Part shown: piece after piece, positions 36,494 to 46,007 of the stretch
How positions within the stretch are numbered: the first letter of the stretch is position 1
Layout: each line of letters starts with the position of its first letter
DNA from: an uncultured Nocardioides sp.
GTDB lineage: Bacteria; Actinomycetota; Actinomycetes; Propionibacteriales; Nocardioidaceae
DNA: 64,000 bases
Direction: 5' to 3'
NCBI RefSeq assembly: GCF_947489365.1
Contig: NZ_CANLDB010000001.1
Span: forward strand, 1-64,000
The notes under the pieces: generated by a model
What the model saw: the letters and a program-made list of their open reading frames with translations, nothing else
Databases searched by the model: none
What the model was told of the DNA's origin: nothing
Program-made: the position numbers and the translations under genes

Positions 36494-37720
36494 TCAGGCG
36501 GTGGCGGGCTCGGGGACGCCGACGGCGCCGGTCGCGGCGAGGGCGTCGAGGTCCCCGTCGAGGCCGACCTCGGCCAGCAGGGCGGCGGTGTGGGCGCCGA
36601 GGGCGGGCACGGCACCCATCGGCAGCTCGACGTCGCCGAAGGTCATGGGAGGCAGCACGCCGCGGACGGTGGCGCCCGGGATCTCGACGTCCCGCCACCG
36701 GTCGCGCTCCGCGAGCTGGGGGTGGGCGACCAGGCCGGCCACGTCGTTGAGGCGTGCGGCCGCGACCCCGGCGGCGGCCAGGCGGTCGTCGAGCGTCGCG
36801 GTGTCGAGGGTGCGGGTGAGCGAGGCGACGACGCCGTCGCACTCCTGGCGGTGGGTGACACGAGCCATGTTGGTGGCGAAGCGGGGGTCGTCGACGAGGT
36901 CGGGTCGGTCGAACACCTCGGTGACGAGCGCGCGCCAGCCGCGGTCGTTCTGCACCCCGACGAGCAGCTCGCCGTCCGCCGTCGGGTAGGCGTCGTACGG
37001 CGCGATCGCGGCGTGGGACAGGCCCATGCGGGGGACCTGGCGCCCGGCGTACATCTGCAGGTACATCGGGTGACCGAGCCACTCGGCCGTCGCGTCGAAC
37101 ATCGACACGTCCAGCGTCGCGCCCTCCCCGGTGCGCTCGCGACGCAGCAGGGCCGCCAGCACCGCCTGGACGGTGTACGTCGCCGCGGCGATGTCCGCGG
37201 TCGGGATGCCGGTCTTGGTGGCCGTCGTCGGGGTCCCCGTCACCGACACCAGGCCGGTCTCGGCCTGCACGAGCATGTCGTAGGCCTTGCGGTCGCGACG
37301 GGGCCCGGCGGTGCCGTACCCGGTGATGGAGGCGTGGACGAGCCGGGGGTCGGCCGCGCGGAGCTCGTCGGCGCCGAGACCGAGGCGGGCGGCCGCGCCC
37401 GGGGCGAGGTTCTGCACGCACACGTCGGCGCGCGCGACGAGCCGCCGGACGACGTCCCGGCCGGCGGGGGTCTTCAGGTCGACCGCGAGCGACTCCTTGC
37501 CCCGGTTCAGCCAGACGAAGTGGCTGGCCTCGCCGTGGACCGCGTCGTCGTAGTGGCGTGCGAAGTCGCCCTCGCCGACGCGCTCGACCTTGACGACCCG
37601 GGCGCCCAGGTCCGCGAGGTGACGGGTGGCCAGGGGGGCGGCGACCGCCTGCTCGAGCGCGACGACGGTCGTGCCGGCGAGGGGCAGGCTCGAGGGGGAC
37701 GACGGAGCGACGGGCGGCAT
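36494..37720 (-). CDS. CaiB/BaiF family (type III) CoA-transferase
   Basis: 408-aa family III CoA-transferase, moving CoA between carboxylic acids through an aspartyl-CoA intermediate. The catalytic Asp is in RDRKAYDMLVQAETGL; the N-terminal LADLGARVVKVERVGEGD, HFVWLNRGKESLAVDLK and ITGYGTAGP blocks are typical. Starts ATG 37720 (MPPVAPSS); an in-frame ATG at 37744 would fall inside the regulatory dyad and is less likely. First gene of the minus-strand operon, divergent from lysR. Confidence 0.93.
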   Translation of the reverse strand: MPPVAPSSPSSLPLAGTTVVALEQAVAAPLATRHLADLGARVVKVERVGEGDFARHYDDAVHGEASHFVWLNRGKESLAVDLKTPAGRDVVRRLVARADVCVQNLAPGAAARLGLGADELRAADPRLVHASITGYGTAGPRRDRKAYDMLVQAETGLVSVTGTPTTATKTGIPTADIAAATYTVQAVLAALLRRERTGEGATLDVSMFDATAEWLGHPMYLQMYAGRQVPRMGLSHAAIAPYDAYPTADGELLVGVQNDRGWRALVTEVFDRPDLVDDPRFATNMARVTHRQECDGVVASLTRTLDTATLDDRLAAAGVAAARLNDVAGLVAHPQLAERDRWRDVEIPGATVRGVLPPMTFGDVELPMGAVPALGAHTAALLAEVGLDGDLDALAATGAVGVPEPATA

Positions 37721-37742
37721 GACCCTCAGGATGCGCGGAGCC

Positions 37743-37797
37743 ATTGGGTCGCGTCCAATACCCAATACGTCGCCGATCGTTGCCACAGGTGCAACAA
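37743..37797. promoter_or_regulatory. Divergent promoter region with LysR-type dyad and a shared 12-bp motif
   Basis: ATTGGGT (37743-37749) and ACCCAAT (37760-37766) form a perfect 7-bp dyad with 10-nt spacing, containing the T-N11-A arrangement typical of LysR recognition sites. Between it and the lysR ATG lies CAGGTGCAACAA (37786-37797), whose reverse complement recurs exactly at 38741-38752 before the TRAP operon. The region serves both the CoA-transferase and lysR genes. Confidence 0.65.
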
Positions 37798-37803
37798 TCC
37801 GGG

Positions 37804-38706
37804 ATGGAGATCGCACAGCTGCGGGCCTTCCTCGCCGTGGCCGAGGAGCTGCACTTCGGACGCGCCGCCGAGCGCCTGCACGTGGCGCAACCGCCCCTGA
37901 GCCGCACGGTGAAGCAGCTCGAGAGGGACCTCGGCGCCCAGCTGTTCGACCGCACCACGCGGCGGGTCCGGCTCACGACCGCCGGCGAGGCCCTGCTCGG
38001 TCCCGCCCGGGACGTGCTCGAGGGCTGCCGCATCGCCCGCTCCGCCGTCGAGACCGCCGGGCAGGGGGAGACCGGCCGGGTCGCGCTGGGCTTCGCGGGC
38101 CCGTCGTCCTACCTGCTGGTGGGCCAGCTCGGCCGCCTCGTGCGGCAGCGCCACCCCGGCATCGAGCTCAGCCTGCAGTCCACGACGTACGCCTACGAGG
38201 GGCTGCGCCAGGTGATCGCGGGGGAGCTCGACCTCGCCATCGTCCGCTGGGAGCGCGAGCCGCCCGGCATCGAGCACCGGGTGGTCGCGGCCGAGCACTA
38301 CGTGCTCGTCGTCCCCGAGGGCCACCGGCTCGCGGGCCGGGAGTGGGCGAGCATGGCCGACTGTCGTGCGGAGCCCTTCGTGTCGCTGCCGGCCGACCCC
38401 GGCTCCAGCGTCCGCGACGCGTTCCTGCGGACGGCGTACGAGGCGGGCTTCGCCCCCGACGTCGTCCAGGTCGCCCCGGACTCCTGGACGATCATGGCGC
38501 TCGTCGCGGCCGGGGTCGGGATCACGTTCACCATCGACACCGCCCTCGCCGGGGTGCGCCAGGAGGGCATCGCGGTCGTGCGGCTCGAGGAGGGACGGGA
38601 GCCGGCGTACTGCCGGATCTGCTGGCGCCGGGGCGACGACAACCCGGCGTTGCGCGAGGTGCTGCGCGCCTCGGAGGAGGCCCTGCCGACCCCGCCGGGC
38701 GCCTGA
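37804..38706 (+). CDS. LysR-family transcriptional regulator
   Basis: 300-aa regulator with an N-terminal winged HTH (HFGRAAERLHVAQPPLSRTV then QLERDLGAQLFDRTTRRVRLT) and a C-terminal periplasmic-binding-like effector domain. Its gene is divergent from the CoA-transferase/acyl-CoA dehydrogenase operon and upstream of the TRAP operon on the same strand; a shared 12-bp motif suggests it controls both. The effector is probably the substrate or its CoA ester. Confidence 0.93.
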   Translation: MEIAQLRAFLAVAEELHFGRAAERLHVAQPPLSRTVKQLERDLGAQLFDRTTRRVRLTTAGEALLGPARDVLEGCRIARSAVETAGQGETGRVALGFAGPSSYLLVGQLGRLVRQRHPGIELSLQSTTYAYEGLRQVIAGELDLAIVRWEREPPGIEHRVVAAEHYVLVVPEGHRLAGREWASMADCRAEPFVSLPADPGSSVRDAFLRTAYEAGFAPDVVQVAPDSWTIMALVAAGVGITFTIDTALAGVRQEGIAVVRLEEGREPAYCRICWRRGDDNPALREVLRASEEALPTPPGA

Positions 38707-38740
38707 TCCCGACGAGGGAGCCGTCCCCGCGCCGCCGGGT

Positions 38741-38752
38741 TTGTTGCACCTG
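38741..38752. promoter_or_regulatory. TTGTTGCACCTG, inverted copy of the lysR-promoter motif
   Basis: This 12-nt sequence, 118-129 nt before the TRAP operon's first ATG, is the exact reverse complement of 37786-37797 in front of lysR. A match of this length less than 1 kb away, in the two promoter regions of one catabolic island, suggests a common regulator site. The remaining leader to 38869 shows no other clear element except the GAGGAGG ribosome-binding site. Confidence 0.5.
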
Positions 38753-38869
38753 AAGCGCCTGATCAGGACGCATTGATCCGCTGAGAGGAACAATCAGGGC
38801 CGGAACAGGTATTGGCCCCCGGCCTCGGGGTGGCGGCACAGTGACGGGGACCACACCGAGGAGGTCCCC

Positions 38870-40033
38870 ATGCCCGCGTCCCCCCGACGCCCCGCCCGAG
38901 CCGTCGCAGCAGCGGCCGCGGCCGGCTGCCTGGCGCTCGCCGGCTGCGCGTCGCCGAGCTCGATCGCCGCCAACGGCCTGCCCGAGCAGATGGTGTGGGC
39001 CACCTACGGCACCGGCACCTCGACGTACGCCGACGTCGCCGCCGTCTCCGACGCCATCACCACGAACGAGGGCACGCCCGTCCGCGTCATCACCTCCGAC
39101 ACCGCGATCGGCCGGATGGCGCCGCTCAAGGAGGGCCCGGCCCAGTTCGCCCGGACCGGTGACGAGTACATCTTCGGCTTCGAGGGCAGCTACGACTTCA
39201 CCACGGAGCGCTGGGGCCCCCAGGACGTGCGCGTCGTCTGGGCCCCGATCGCCCCCCACGGGCTGATGGTCCTGGAGGAGTCCGGGATCGACAGCTTCGA
39301 GGACCTGCGGGGCGCCAAGTTCCCCGACATCATCGCCAACCCGTCGGTCAACGAGAAGCTCGACGGCTTCCTGGCCTACGGGGGCCTGACCCGCGACGAC
39401 GTCGAGACCGTCCCCGTCGCGTACGGCGACCAGACCGCCGCGCTGCAGTCGGGAGCGATCGACGTGCAGTTCCAGCAGGTCTACGGCTCCTCCCTGTACG
39501 AGCTCGACGCCACGGACCCCGTGCAGTGGCTCGACATGACCGAGACCGACCCCGAGCGCATCGAGGCGCTGACCGAGATCGCCCCGTCCATCGAGATCGG
39601 CGAGTTCTCCGGCGCCGCGGGCCAGGAGGAGGGAGAGTCCGCCCACGGGATGCTCTACTCCGTCCCCGTCGTGACCTACGCCGACACCGACCCCGACGTC
39701 GTGTACCGCCTCGTCCGGGCGATCGCCGACAACTACCCCGACTACGCGGACGTCACCGCCACCACCGAGGCATGGGCCGCCGAGAAGGTCTGGCACGCGC
39801 CGAAGCAGGTCCCCTTCCACGAGGGCCTGGTGCGGTTCCTCGAGGAGGAGGGCTACTGGACCGAGCAGGCCGAGGAGGTCAACGACGACCTCGTCGAGCG
39901 CGGCGAGACGCTGCGCGAGCGTTGGCCCGAGGTCCTCGAGGACACCGACCCCGACGACCTCGACGACGCCTGGTCACAGGTCCGCGCCGAGGTCCCCGCT
40001 CCCGAGCCGATCGAGCAGGAGGGCGCCCGATGA
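38870..40033 (+). CDS. TAXI-family TRAP transporter solute-binding lipoprotein
   Basis: 387-aa extracytoplasmic receptor: Arg-rich start, hydrophobic signal and lipobox LAGC (Cys26) indicate membrane anchoring. The TAXI pattern is visible (WATYGTGTSTYADVAAVSDA near residue 42 and GIDSFEDLRGAKF), followed by the typical C-terminal helix-rich region. The tail is very acidic. TRAP transporters take up organic acids driven by an ion gradient. ATG at 38870 follows GAGGAGG. Overlaps the permease gene by 4 nt. Confidence 0.9.
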   Translation: MPASPRRPARAVAAAAAAGCLALAGCASPSSIAANGLPEQMVWATYGTGTSTYADVAAVSDAITTNEGTPVRVITSDTAIGRMAPLKEGPAQFARTGDEYIFGFEGSYDFTTERWGPQDVRVVWAPIAPHGLMVLEESGIDSFEDLRGAKFPDIIANPSVNEKLDGFLAYGGLTRDDVETVPVAYGDQTAALQSGAIDVQFQQVYGSSLYELDATDPVQWLDMTETDPERIEALTEIAPSIEIGEFSGAAGQEEGESAHGMLYSVPVVTYADTDPDVVYRLVRAIADNYPDYADVTATTEAWAAEKVWHAPKQVPFHEGLVRFLEEEGYWTEQAEEVNDDLVERGETLRERWPEVLEDTDPDDLDDAWSQVRAEVPAPEPIEQEGAR

Positions 40034-42063
40034 GCGCACCCACCACACCCCCACGCGCCGATGCCGACGCCGACGCCCGGGGGGCAGCCCACGACGAGGA
40101 GGTCCCCGGCGGCCCCACGGCGGCACCGGAGGCCGCGGCGCCGTCCCGGGTCACGGGACCCTGGCGGGCCCTCGTCATCGCGCTGACCCTCGTCGGTCTG
40201 GCCGTCACCGTCAGCCAGACCTTCTTCGTCAACCCCTTCGGCGGGACGCTGCTGGCCAACCAGTACCTGTACGTCGTCCTGGCCTGCTTCCTGCCGATCG
40301 TCTTCCTCTCCTTCCCGGCCACGAGCCGGCACGGCCAGGACCGCGTGCCGGCGTACGACGCCGCGCTCGCCGCCGTCGCCGTGGTGGTCTGCGGCTACTT
40401 CGCCGTCCACGCCGAGCTGATGCTCACCGAGGGCTGGGACTACGTCTCCCCGGGCCTCGCGCTGGTGGCGGCCTTCGTGCTCTGGGTCCTCGTGCTCGAC
40501 GTCCTGCGCCGGACGGCGGGGGTCGTGGTCACCGTCATCGCCGGCCTCTTCTCCGTCTACCCGCTGTTCGCCGGCGGCGTGCCGATCGGCTTCCTCGAGG
40601 GGATCCAGTACGACCTGCCCGGCGTGGCCCGCAAGCACGCGATGGGCGTCGAGTCGATCCTCGGGCTGCCGCTGTCGACGGCCGCCTCGATCCTCATCGG
40701 CTTCCTGGTCTTCGGCGTCGTGCTGCAGCGCACGGGCGGCGCGGCGTTCTTCCACGACTTCGCGCGGTCGGTCTTCGGCACGGCCCGCGGCGGACCCGCG
40801 AAGGTCTCCGTCGTCTCGTCGGCCTCGATGGGCATGATGAGCGGCAGCGCGGTCTCCAACGTGCTCACCACCGGCCCGATGACGATCCCGGCGATGAAGC
40901 GGTCCGGCTTCTCCGGCGAGTACGCCGCCGGCGTTGAGGCCACCGCGTCCTCCGGCGGTTCCATCACCCCGCCCATCATGGGCACCGCCGCGTTCCTGAT
41001 GGTCGCCTTCATCGGCGTCCCCTACGGCGAGATCGCCCTCGCCGCGGCGATCCCCGCCCTCCTCTACTACATCGGCATCTACACCCAGGTCGACGCCTAC
41101 GCGGCCCGACAGCGGCTGCGGGGCGATCTCCGGGCCGACCTGCCCCGACTCGGCGCGACCCTGCGCGTCGGGTGGCCGTACCTCGTCGCGCTGGCGGTGC
41201 TGCTCTACCTGCTCGTCGCCGTCGGCAACGAGGCCCAGGCGCCGTTCTGGGTCGTGGCCGGCCTGCTCGCCTTCGCGCTGCTGCGCCCCTCGGGCCGGAT
41301 GAGCCTGGGCGACCTCGCCGACACCGTCGCCCACGTGGGGCGGACGCTGGCCGAGATCCTCGGCATCATCGCCGGGGTCGGCCTCATCATCGGCGGCCTG
41401 TCGATGACCGGGGTCTCGCTCTCCCTGGCCCGCGAGCTCGTCAACGCCGTCGGCGGGTCACTGGCGCTGATCCTGATCGCCGGCGCCGTCACGTCGTTCG
41501 TGCTCGGCATGGGCATGACCGTCTCGGCCGTCTACGTGCTGCTCGCCATCGTCATGGCGCCCGCCCTGGTCGCGCTCGGCATCGACCCCATCGCCGCGCA
41601 CCTGTTCGTCATCTACTGGGCCACCGTCTCCTACATCACCCCGCCGGTGGCGCTGGCGTCGTTCGCTGCGGCCGGCATCGCCGGCACCAGACCCATGCGC
41701 ACCTCGGTGGTCGCGATGCGGCTGGGGATGGTCAAGTACGTCATCCCCTTCTGCTTCGCGCTCAACCCGGCCCTGGTCGCCCAGGCGCCCTGGCCGCAGG
41801 TGCTCACCACGCTGGTCTTCGCGATCGTCGGCGTCGTCGTCATGGCCGCCTGCTTCGAGGGGTACGCCGTGGGTGTCGGCCGGGTGCTGCCGACCTGGAT
41901 CCGGGTGCTCGGGGTCCCCGCCGGTTTCGCGATCCTCCTGCCGGAGCTCACCACGAGCCTGCTCGGCCTCGCGGTCGCGGCCGGCCTCGCCGTCGCCGCG
42001 CGCCTCACCGGGGGACGGGTCGACGAGCCCGCCGCCCCGGTCGCGCAGGAGGTGCCGGCGTGA
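40030..42063 (+). CDS. TRAP transporter fused permease (4TM/12TM)
   Basis: 677-aa polytopic protein combining the small and large TRAP membrane components in one chain, as is usual for TAXI systems. After a ~45-residue acidic cytoplasmic N-terminus, ~18 hydrophobic segments follow; the DctM-like signature includes GMMSGSAVSNVLTTGPMTIP, ASSGGSITPPIMGTAAFLM and LGMGMTVSAVYVLLA. It uses the lipoprotein encoded directly upstream as receptor. Confidence 0.92.
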   Translation: MSAPTTPPRADADADARGAAHDEEVPGGPTAAPEAAAPSRVTGPWRALVIALTLVGLAVTVSQTFFVNPFGGTLLANQYLYVVLACFLPIVFLSFPATSRHGQDRVPAYDAALAAVAVVVCGYFAVHAELMLTEGWDYVSPGLALVAAFVLWVLVLDVLRRTAGVVVTVIAGLFSVYPLFAGGVPIGFLEGIQYDLPGVARKHAMGVESILGLPLSTAASILIGFLVFGVVLQRTGGAAFFHDFARSVFGTARGGPAKVSVVSSASMGMMSGSAVSNVLTTGPMTIPAMKRSGFSGEYAAGVEATASSGGSITPPIMGTAAFLMVAFIGVPYGEIALAAAIPALLYYIGIYTQVDAYAARQRLRGDLRADLPRLGATLRVGWPYLVALAVLLYLLVAVGNEAQAPFWVVAGLLAFALLRPSGRMSLGDLADTVAHVGRTLAEILGIIAGVGLIIGGLSMTGVSLSLARELVNAVGGSLALILIAGAVTSFVLGMGMTVSAVYVLLAIVMAPALVALGIDPIAAHLFVIYWATVSYITPPVALASFAAAGIAGTRPMRTSVVAMRLGMVKYVIPFCFALNPALVAQAPWPQVLTTLVFAIVGVVVMAACFEGYAVGVGRVLPTWIRVLGVPAGFAILLPELTTSLLGLAVAAGLAVAARLTGGRVDEPAAPVAQEVPA

Positions 42064-43028
42064 CGCTGACCGACCTCGCGAGCGCGGTCCGCGAGCACGT
42101 CGAGGACGGGATGACCGTCGCGCTGGAGGGCTTCGGCCACCTCATCCCGTACGCGGCGGGCCACGAGATCATCCGGCAGCGACGGCGCGACCTGACGCTG
42201 TGCCGGATGACGCCGGACCTGCTCTACGACCAGATGATCGCCGCGGGGTGCGCCCGCCGGCTCGTCGCCTCCTTCTTCGCCTCCGGCTCCGCCGGCGGGC
42301 TGCACGAGATCCGCCGCCGCGTCGAGCACCACGACCCCGAGCCGCTCGAGGTCGAGGAGTACAGCCACTACGGCATGGTGTGCCGCTACACCGCCGGCGC
42401 CTCCGGCCTGCCCTTCATGCCGCTGCGCTCGTACGCCGGGTCCGACCTGCCCCGCCTGAACCCCCGGATCCGCCGGGTCGCCGACCCGTACGGCGGTCCC
42501 GACGTCCACGTGGTGCCCGCGCTGCGCCCGGACGTGGCCTTCCTCCACGCCCAGCGAGCCGACGCGGACGGCAACGTGCAGATGTGGGGGATCCTCGGCG
42601 CGCAGCAGGAGGTCGCGTACGCCTCGCGGCGCGTCGTCGTGACGGTGGAGGAGGTGGTGCCGTCCGAGGTCGTCCGCGCCGACCCGAACCGCACCGTGAT
42701 CCCCGCGCACGCGGTCGACGCCGTCGTCGAGTGCCCCGGCGGCGCGTACCCGTCGTACGCCCAGGGGCACTACGACCGCGACAACCTCTTCTACCGCGAC
42801 TGGACGGCGATCTCCCGCGACCCGGCGCGCCTCGCCGCCTGGCTCACCGAGTGGGTCCACGACCTGCCGGACCGGGCGGCGTACCTGGAGCGGCTGGGCG
42901 CCGAGCGCTGGGCGAGCGTCGGGGTCGACCCCCGGCCGTCCGGCGAGGTCGACTACGGCGCCCGCCGCGTCCCGGCCGGCCTCGGTGACCGGGCCGGCGA
43001 CCTGACGGGCGAGGTGGTGGGCGGATGA
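42060..43028 (+). CDS. CoA-transferase subunit A (glutaconate/3-oxoacid type I family)
   Basis: 322-aa alpha-type subunit of a type I CoA-transferase. Recognisable are the N-terminal VREHVEDGMTVALEGFGHL glycine-rich loop, VVPALRPDVAFLHAQRADADG and EVVRADPNRTVIPAHAVDAV. Members include glutaconate, 3-oxoadipate CoA-transferases and the IpdAB ring hydrolase of steroid breakdown; the exact class is not assignable. GTG start overlaps the permease stop; stop overlaps subunit B. Likely activates the acid imported by the TRAP system. Confidence 0.88.
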   Translation: MTLTDLASAVREHVEDGMTVALEGFGHLIPYAAGHEIIRQRRRDLTLCRMTPDLLYDQMIAAGCARRLVASFFASGSAGGLHEIRRRVEHHDPEPLEVEEYSHYGMVCRYTAGASGLPFMPLRSYAGSDLPRLNPRIRRVADPYGGPDVHVVPALRPDVAFLHAQRADADGNVQMWGILGAQQEVAYASRRVVVTVEEVVPSEVVRADPNRTVIPAHAVDAVVECPGGAYPSYAQGHYDRDNLFYRDWTAISRDPARLAAWLTEWVHDLPDRAAYLERLGAERWASVGVDPRPSGEVDYGARRVPAGLGDRAGDLTGEVVGG

Positions 43029-43819
43029 CCGCCGTGGACACCGGCCTCTCCGACGTGGCCGTCGACAGCACCGAGTTCCTCGCCGTCGTCGCGGCCCGGG
43101 AGCTCGCCGGCGCCCGCCGCGTCTTCGCCGGCGTCGGGCTGCCGACCCTCGCGGTCGACCTCGCCCGGCGCACCCACAGCCCGGACATCGACCTCGTCTA
43201 CGAGTCCGGCGTCACCGGGGCCGCCCCCGAGGCGATGGCCGAGGGCATCGCGGACTCGGTGCTCGTCTCGGGCGCGGCCTCCGTGGTGTCCATCGGGGCG
43301 CTGTTCGGCTACGTCCTGCAGGGCGGCCACGTCGACGTCGGCTTCCTCGGTGCGGCCCAGGTCGACCGCTGGGGCAGCCTGAACACCAGCCTGATCGGCG
43401 ACTGGGAGCGTCCGACGGTGCGGCTCCCGGGCGGGGGAGGCGCACCCGAGATCATCGCCAACGCGGGCCGCTGCGTGGTCGTGATGCGACGCCACGACCC
43501 CGGCGCGCTCCCGGCAGCGCTGGACTTCTGCACCTCGCCCAGCCCGGCCCGGGCGCACGCCGAGGACCCGCGCCTCGTGCCGCCCGGCCACGGCCTGGCC
43601 ACCCTCATCACCCCGCTGGGCGTGCTGCGCCGGCCCGACCCGCTGGGCGAGCTCGAGCTGGCCCAGGTCCACCCCGGCGTCCGCGTCGACGACGTGCTCG
43701 CGGCCACCGGGTGGCCCCTGCGGGTGGCGGAGGACCTCACCGAGACGCCGCGACCCGCGGCGTCCGACGTCCGGCTGCTCCGCGAGGAGATCGACACCGT
43801 GCGGCTCTACCTGCGGTGA
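43025..43819 (+). CDS. CoA-transferase subunit B (glutaconate/3-oxoacid type I family)
   Basis: 264-aa beta-type subunit. The expected catalytic Glu is in [11 protein letters not shown] near residue 61; [20 protein letters not shown] and the Gly-rich [17 protein letters not shown] are typical of the family. Presence of the Glu argues for true transferase or hydrolase chemistry. ATG at 43025 overlaps subunit A; the stop overlaps the MFS gene in GTGA. Confidence 0.88.
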   Translation: MTAVDTGLSDVAVDSTEFLAVVAARELAGARRVFAGVGLPTLAVDLARRTHSPDIDLVYESGVTGAAPEAMAEGIADSVLVSGAASVVSIGALFGYVLQGGHVDVGFLGAAQVDRWGSLNTSLIGDWERPTVRLPGGGGAPEIIANAGRCVVVMRRHDPGALPAALDFCTSPSPARAHAEDPRLVPPGHGLATLITPLGVLRRPDPLGELELAQVHPGVRVDDVLAATGWPLRVAEDLTETPRPAASDVRLLREEIDTVRLYLR

Positions 43820-45228
43820 GCGACCCGCAGGTGGCGCCCGGGAGGACGGCGTACGTCGTGCTGCTCGCCAGCACGAGCCTCGGGACCCTGACCAGCACCG
43901 TCGTGACCGCGCCGGTCAACGTGATCGCCGACGGTGTGGGCGCGAGCGCCGCGGGGATCGTGGTCGCGGTCAGCGCCTTCACGGTGGCGATGGTCGTGCT
44001 CTCACCGGTGGCCGGCTGGCTCTGCGAGCGGTACGGCGCCCGCCGGGTGCTGGCTGCCTCGCTGCTCCTGATGCTGCTCGCCGGGCTCGGCGCCTCCACC
44101 TCGACCTCGCTGGCGCAGCTCGTGGTGTGGCGGGCGCTGCAGGGCGTCGCGTGCTCCGCGACCCCGCCGGCGGTGCAGCAGGTCCTCGGCGCGCTCTGGC
44201 CCGGACGACGTCCACAGGCGATGGCGGCCTGGGCGTCCGCCGTCGGCGTCGGCCAGGCGGTGGGTCCGCCACTCGGTGGTGCGATCGCCGACCTCCTCGG
44301 CTGGCGGGCGGTGTTCTGGGTCCACGGACTGCTGAGCGTCCTGCTCGCGGTGCTCATCCGCTGGCGGGTGCCCGACGTGCCCCCCGGCCGCCCCCCGATG
44401 CACGTCGCGGGGATGGCGACCCTCGTCGTCGGGGTCGGGACGCTCGCGGTCGCCGTGACCTGGGCCGGCCAGGGCGGCGCGCCGGTCCTGCTGGTCCCCC
44501 TCGGGGCCGTGGGCGCCGCCGCGCTGGTCGCCCACGCCCTGGTGGCTCGGCGGAGCCCCCGCGCGCTGGTGCCGCCCCGGCTGCTGGTCGAGCGCCGCTA
44601 CCTCCGGTCGACCGCGGCCGCCGGGGCCGTGATGGCGACCCTGGGCGTGGTCGTCGTCGCCACCCCCCTCCACCTCGGACGCGACTGGGACCTCGGACCC
44701 GGCCCCATCGGCCTGGTGATGCTGTCCCTGGCGGGGTCGATGGCGCTGCTGGCGCCCCTGACCACCCGGCTGGGACGCCGCGCGCCCCGCGCCGCGCTCG
44801 CGGTGTCGGCGCTGGCCCTGCTCCTCGGCGTCGCGGCCGTCGGCGCCGTCGGCAGGGTCGACTACCGCCCGGCCGCCCTCGTCGCCACCGTCGTCGTCCT
44901 CGTCCTGACCGGCGCCGCGATCGGCGCCGTGCAGTCGCGGGCCGCGCTGGGCGTGATGCGGTCCGAGGTCGCGGCGACGCCGTCGGCGGGCGCCGCCCTG
45001 GGGATCCACAACACGGTCCGCTTCGGCGGTCTCGCGACCGGCTACGCCTGGGTGGCGCTCACCTGGCCCACCGGCGAGCTCGCGCTGGTCCACCTCGGGC
45101 CCGTCGTCCTGCTGCTCGGGCTGCTCGCGCTCCTCGCCGGGCGGCCCGCCGCCCCGCCGCCGGCCGAGCGCCGCACGACCCCTGCCGCCCCGTCACCCGT
45201 CACCACCACCACCCGAGGAGAGTCATGA
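43816..45228 (+). CDS. MFS transporter (DHA2-like)
   Basis: 470-aa polytopic transporter with 12-14 hydrophobic segments, loop motif [20 protein letters not shown] and helix-5-like motif [21 protein letters not shown], as in drug:proton antiporters of the DHA2 group. It may export a metabolite or provide an extra uptake route for the island. Coupled by 4-nt overlaps to the CoA-transferase before and the SDR after. A Pro/Thr-rich tail ends the protein. Confidence 0.88.
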   Translation: MSDPQVAPGRTAYVVLLASTSLGTLTSTVVTAPVNVIADGVGASAAGIVVAVSAFTVAMVVLSPVAGWLCERYGARRVLAASLLLMLLAGLGASTSTSLAQLVVWRALQGVACSATPPAVQQVLGALWPGRRPQAMAAWASAVGVGQAVGPPLGGAIADLLGWRAVFWVHGLLSVLLAVLIRWRVPDVPPGRPPMHVAGMATLVVGVGTLAVAVTWAGQGGAPVLLVPLGAVGAAALVAHALVARRSPRALVPPRLLVERRYLRSTAAAGAVMATLGVVVVATPLHLGRDWDLGPGPIGLVMLSLAGSMALLAPLTTRLGRRAPRAALAVSALALLLGVAAVGAVGRVDYRPAALVATVVVLVLTGAAIGAVQSRAALGVMRSEVAATPSAGAALGIHNTVRFGGLATGYAWVALTWPTGELALVHLGPVVLLLGLLALLAGRPAAPPPAERRTTPAAPSPVTTTTRGES

Positions 45229-45973
45229 CCCTGCTGGACCGTCGTACCGCTGTCGTCACCGGAGGGGCCCAGGGCATCGGCCTCGCCATCGCCCAGGCCT
45301 TCGTCGAGGCCGGCGCCCGCGTCGTGCTGGCCGACCTGGACGGCGCCGCGGCCGAGACCGCCGCCGAGGGCCTCAACGCTTCCGCTGGGCGGGAGGTGGC
45401 GCTCGGGGTCGCCTGCGACGTGGTGCAGGCTGACGCCGTGGAGTCGGCGTTCGCGACCGCCGCGTCCACGTTCGGCAGCCTGGACGTCGTCGTCAACAAC
45501 GCGGGCATCACCCGTGACGCGACCATGCGGACCATGACCGAGGAGGCGTTCGACCAGGTGATGGCGGTCCACGTGAAGGGCTGCTGGAACGGCACCCGGC
45601 TCGCCGCCGCCCGGATGCGGGAGGCGAGGTCGGGGTCGATCGTCAACATCTCCTCGCTGTCCGGCAAGGTCGGCATGGTGGGGCAGACGAATACTCGGCC
45701 GCCAAGGCCGGGATCGTCGGCCTCACGAAGGCCGCCGCGAAGGAGATGGCACACCACGGTGTGCGGGTGAACGCGATCCAACCGGGCCTGATCCGCTCGG
45801 CGATGACCGAGGCCATGCCCCAGAAGGCCTGGGACGCCAAGATGGCCGAGATCCCGATGCAGCGGGCGGGCGAGCCCGCAGAGGTCGCCTCGGTCGCGCT
45901 GTTCTACGCCTCGTCCCTGTCGTCGTACATGACCGGCACCGTCGCCGAGGTCACCGGCGGGCGGTTCATGTGA
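45225..45973 (+). pseudogene. SDR oxidoreductase (FabG/PhaB-like), frameshifted at the catalytic Tyr
   Basis: The first frame gives an intact short-chain dehydrogenase N-terminus: TGGAQGIG cofactor motif, NNAG, and the catalytic Ser in [10 protein letters not shown]. At ~45690-45692 the sequence reads ACGAATACTCGG where ACGAACTACTCGG is expected, a one-base loss. The reading continues in the next frame as (Y)[18 protein letters not shown]... to the typical EVTGGRFM end at 45973. Restoring one base gives a normal 249-aa enzyme. As read, translation stops at 45770 and lacks the YxxxK pair. No slippery heptamer is present, so mutation or sequencing error is likelier than programmed frameshifting. 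Confidence 0.85.
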
Positions 45974-46007
45974 GCCGCCGCTTCCCCACCACCAGGAGGA
46001 CAACCAG

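Noticed and set aside
37721..37744. Alternative upstream ATG (37744) for the CaiB-type gene
   Set aside because: It would place the start inside the ATTGGGT dyad. The ATG at 37720 gives a normal N-terminus.
45225..45973. Programmed ribosomal frameshifting in the SDR gene
   Set aside because: No slippery heptamer or downstream structured element is evident at 45680-45700, and such regulation is not known for SDR enzymes.
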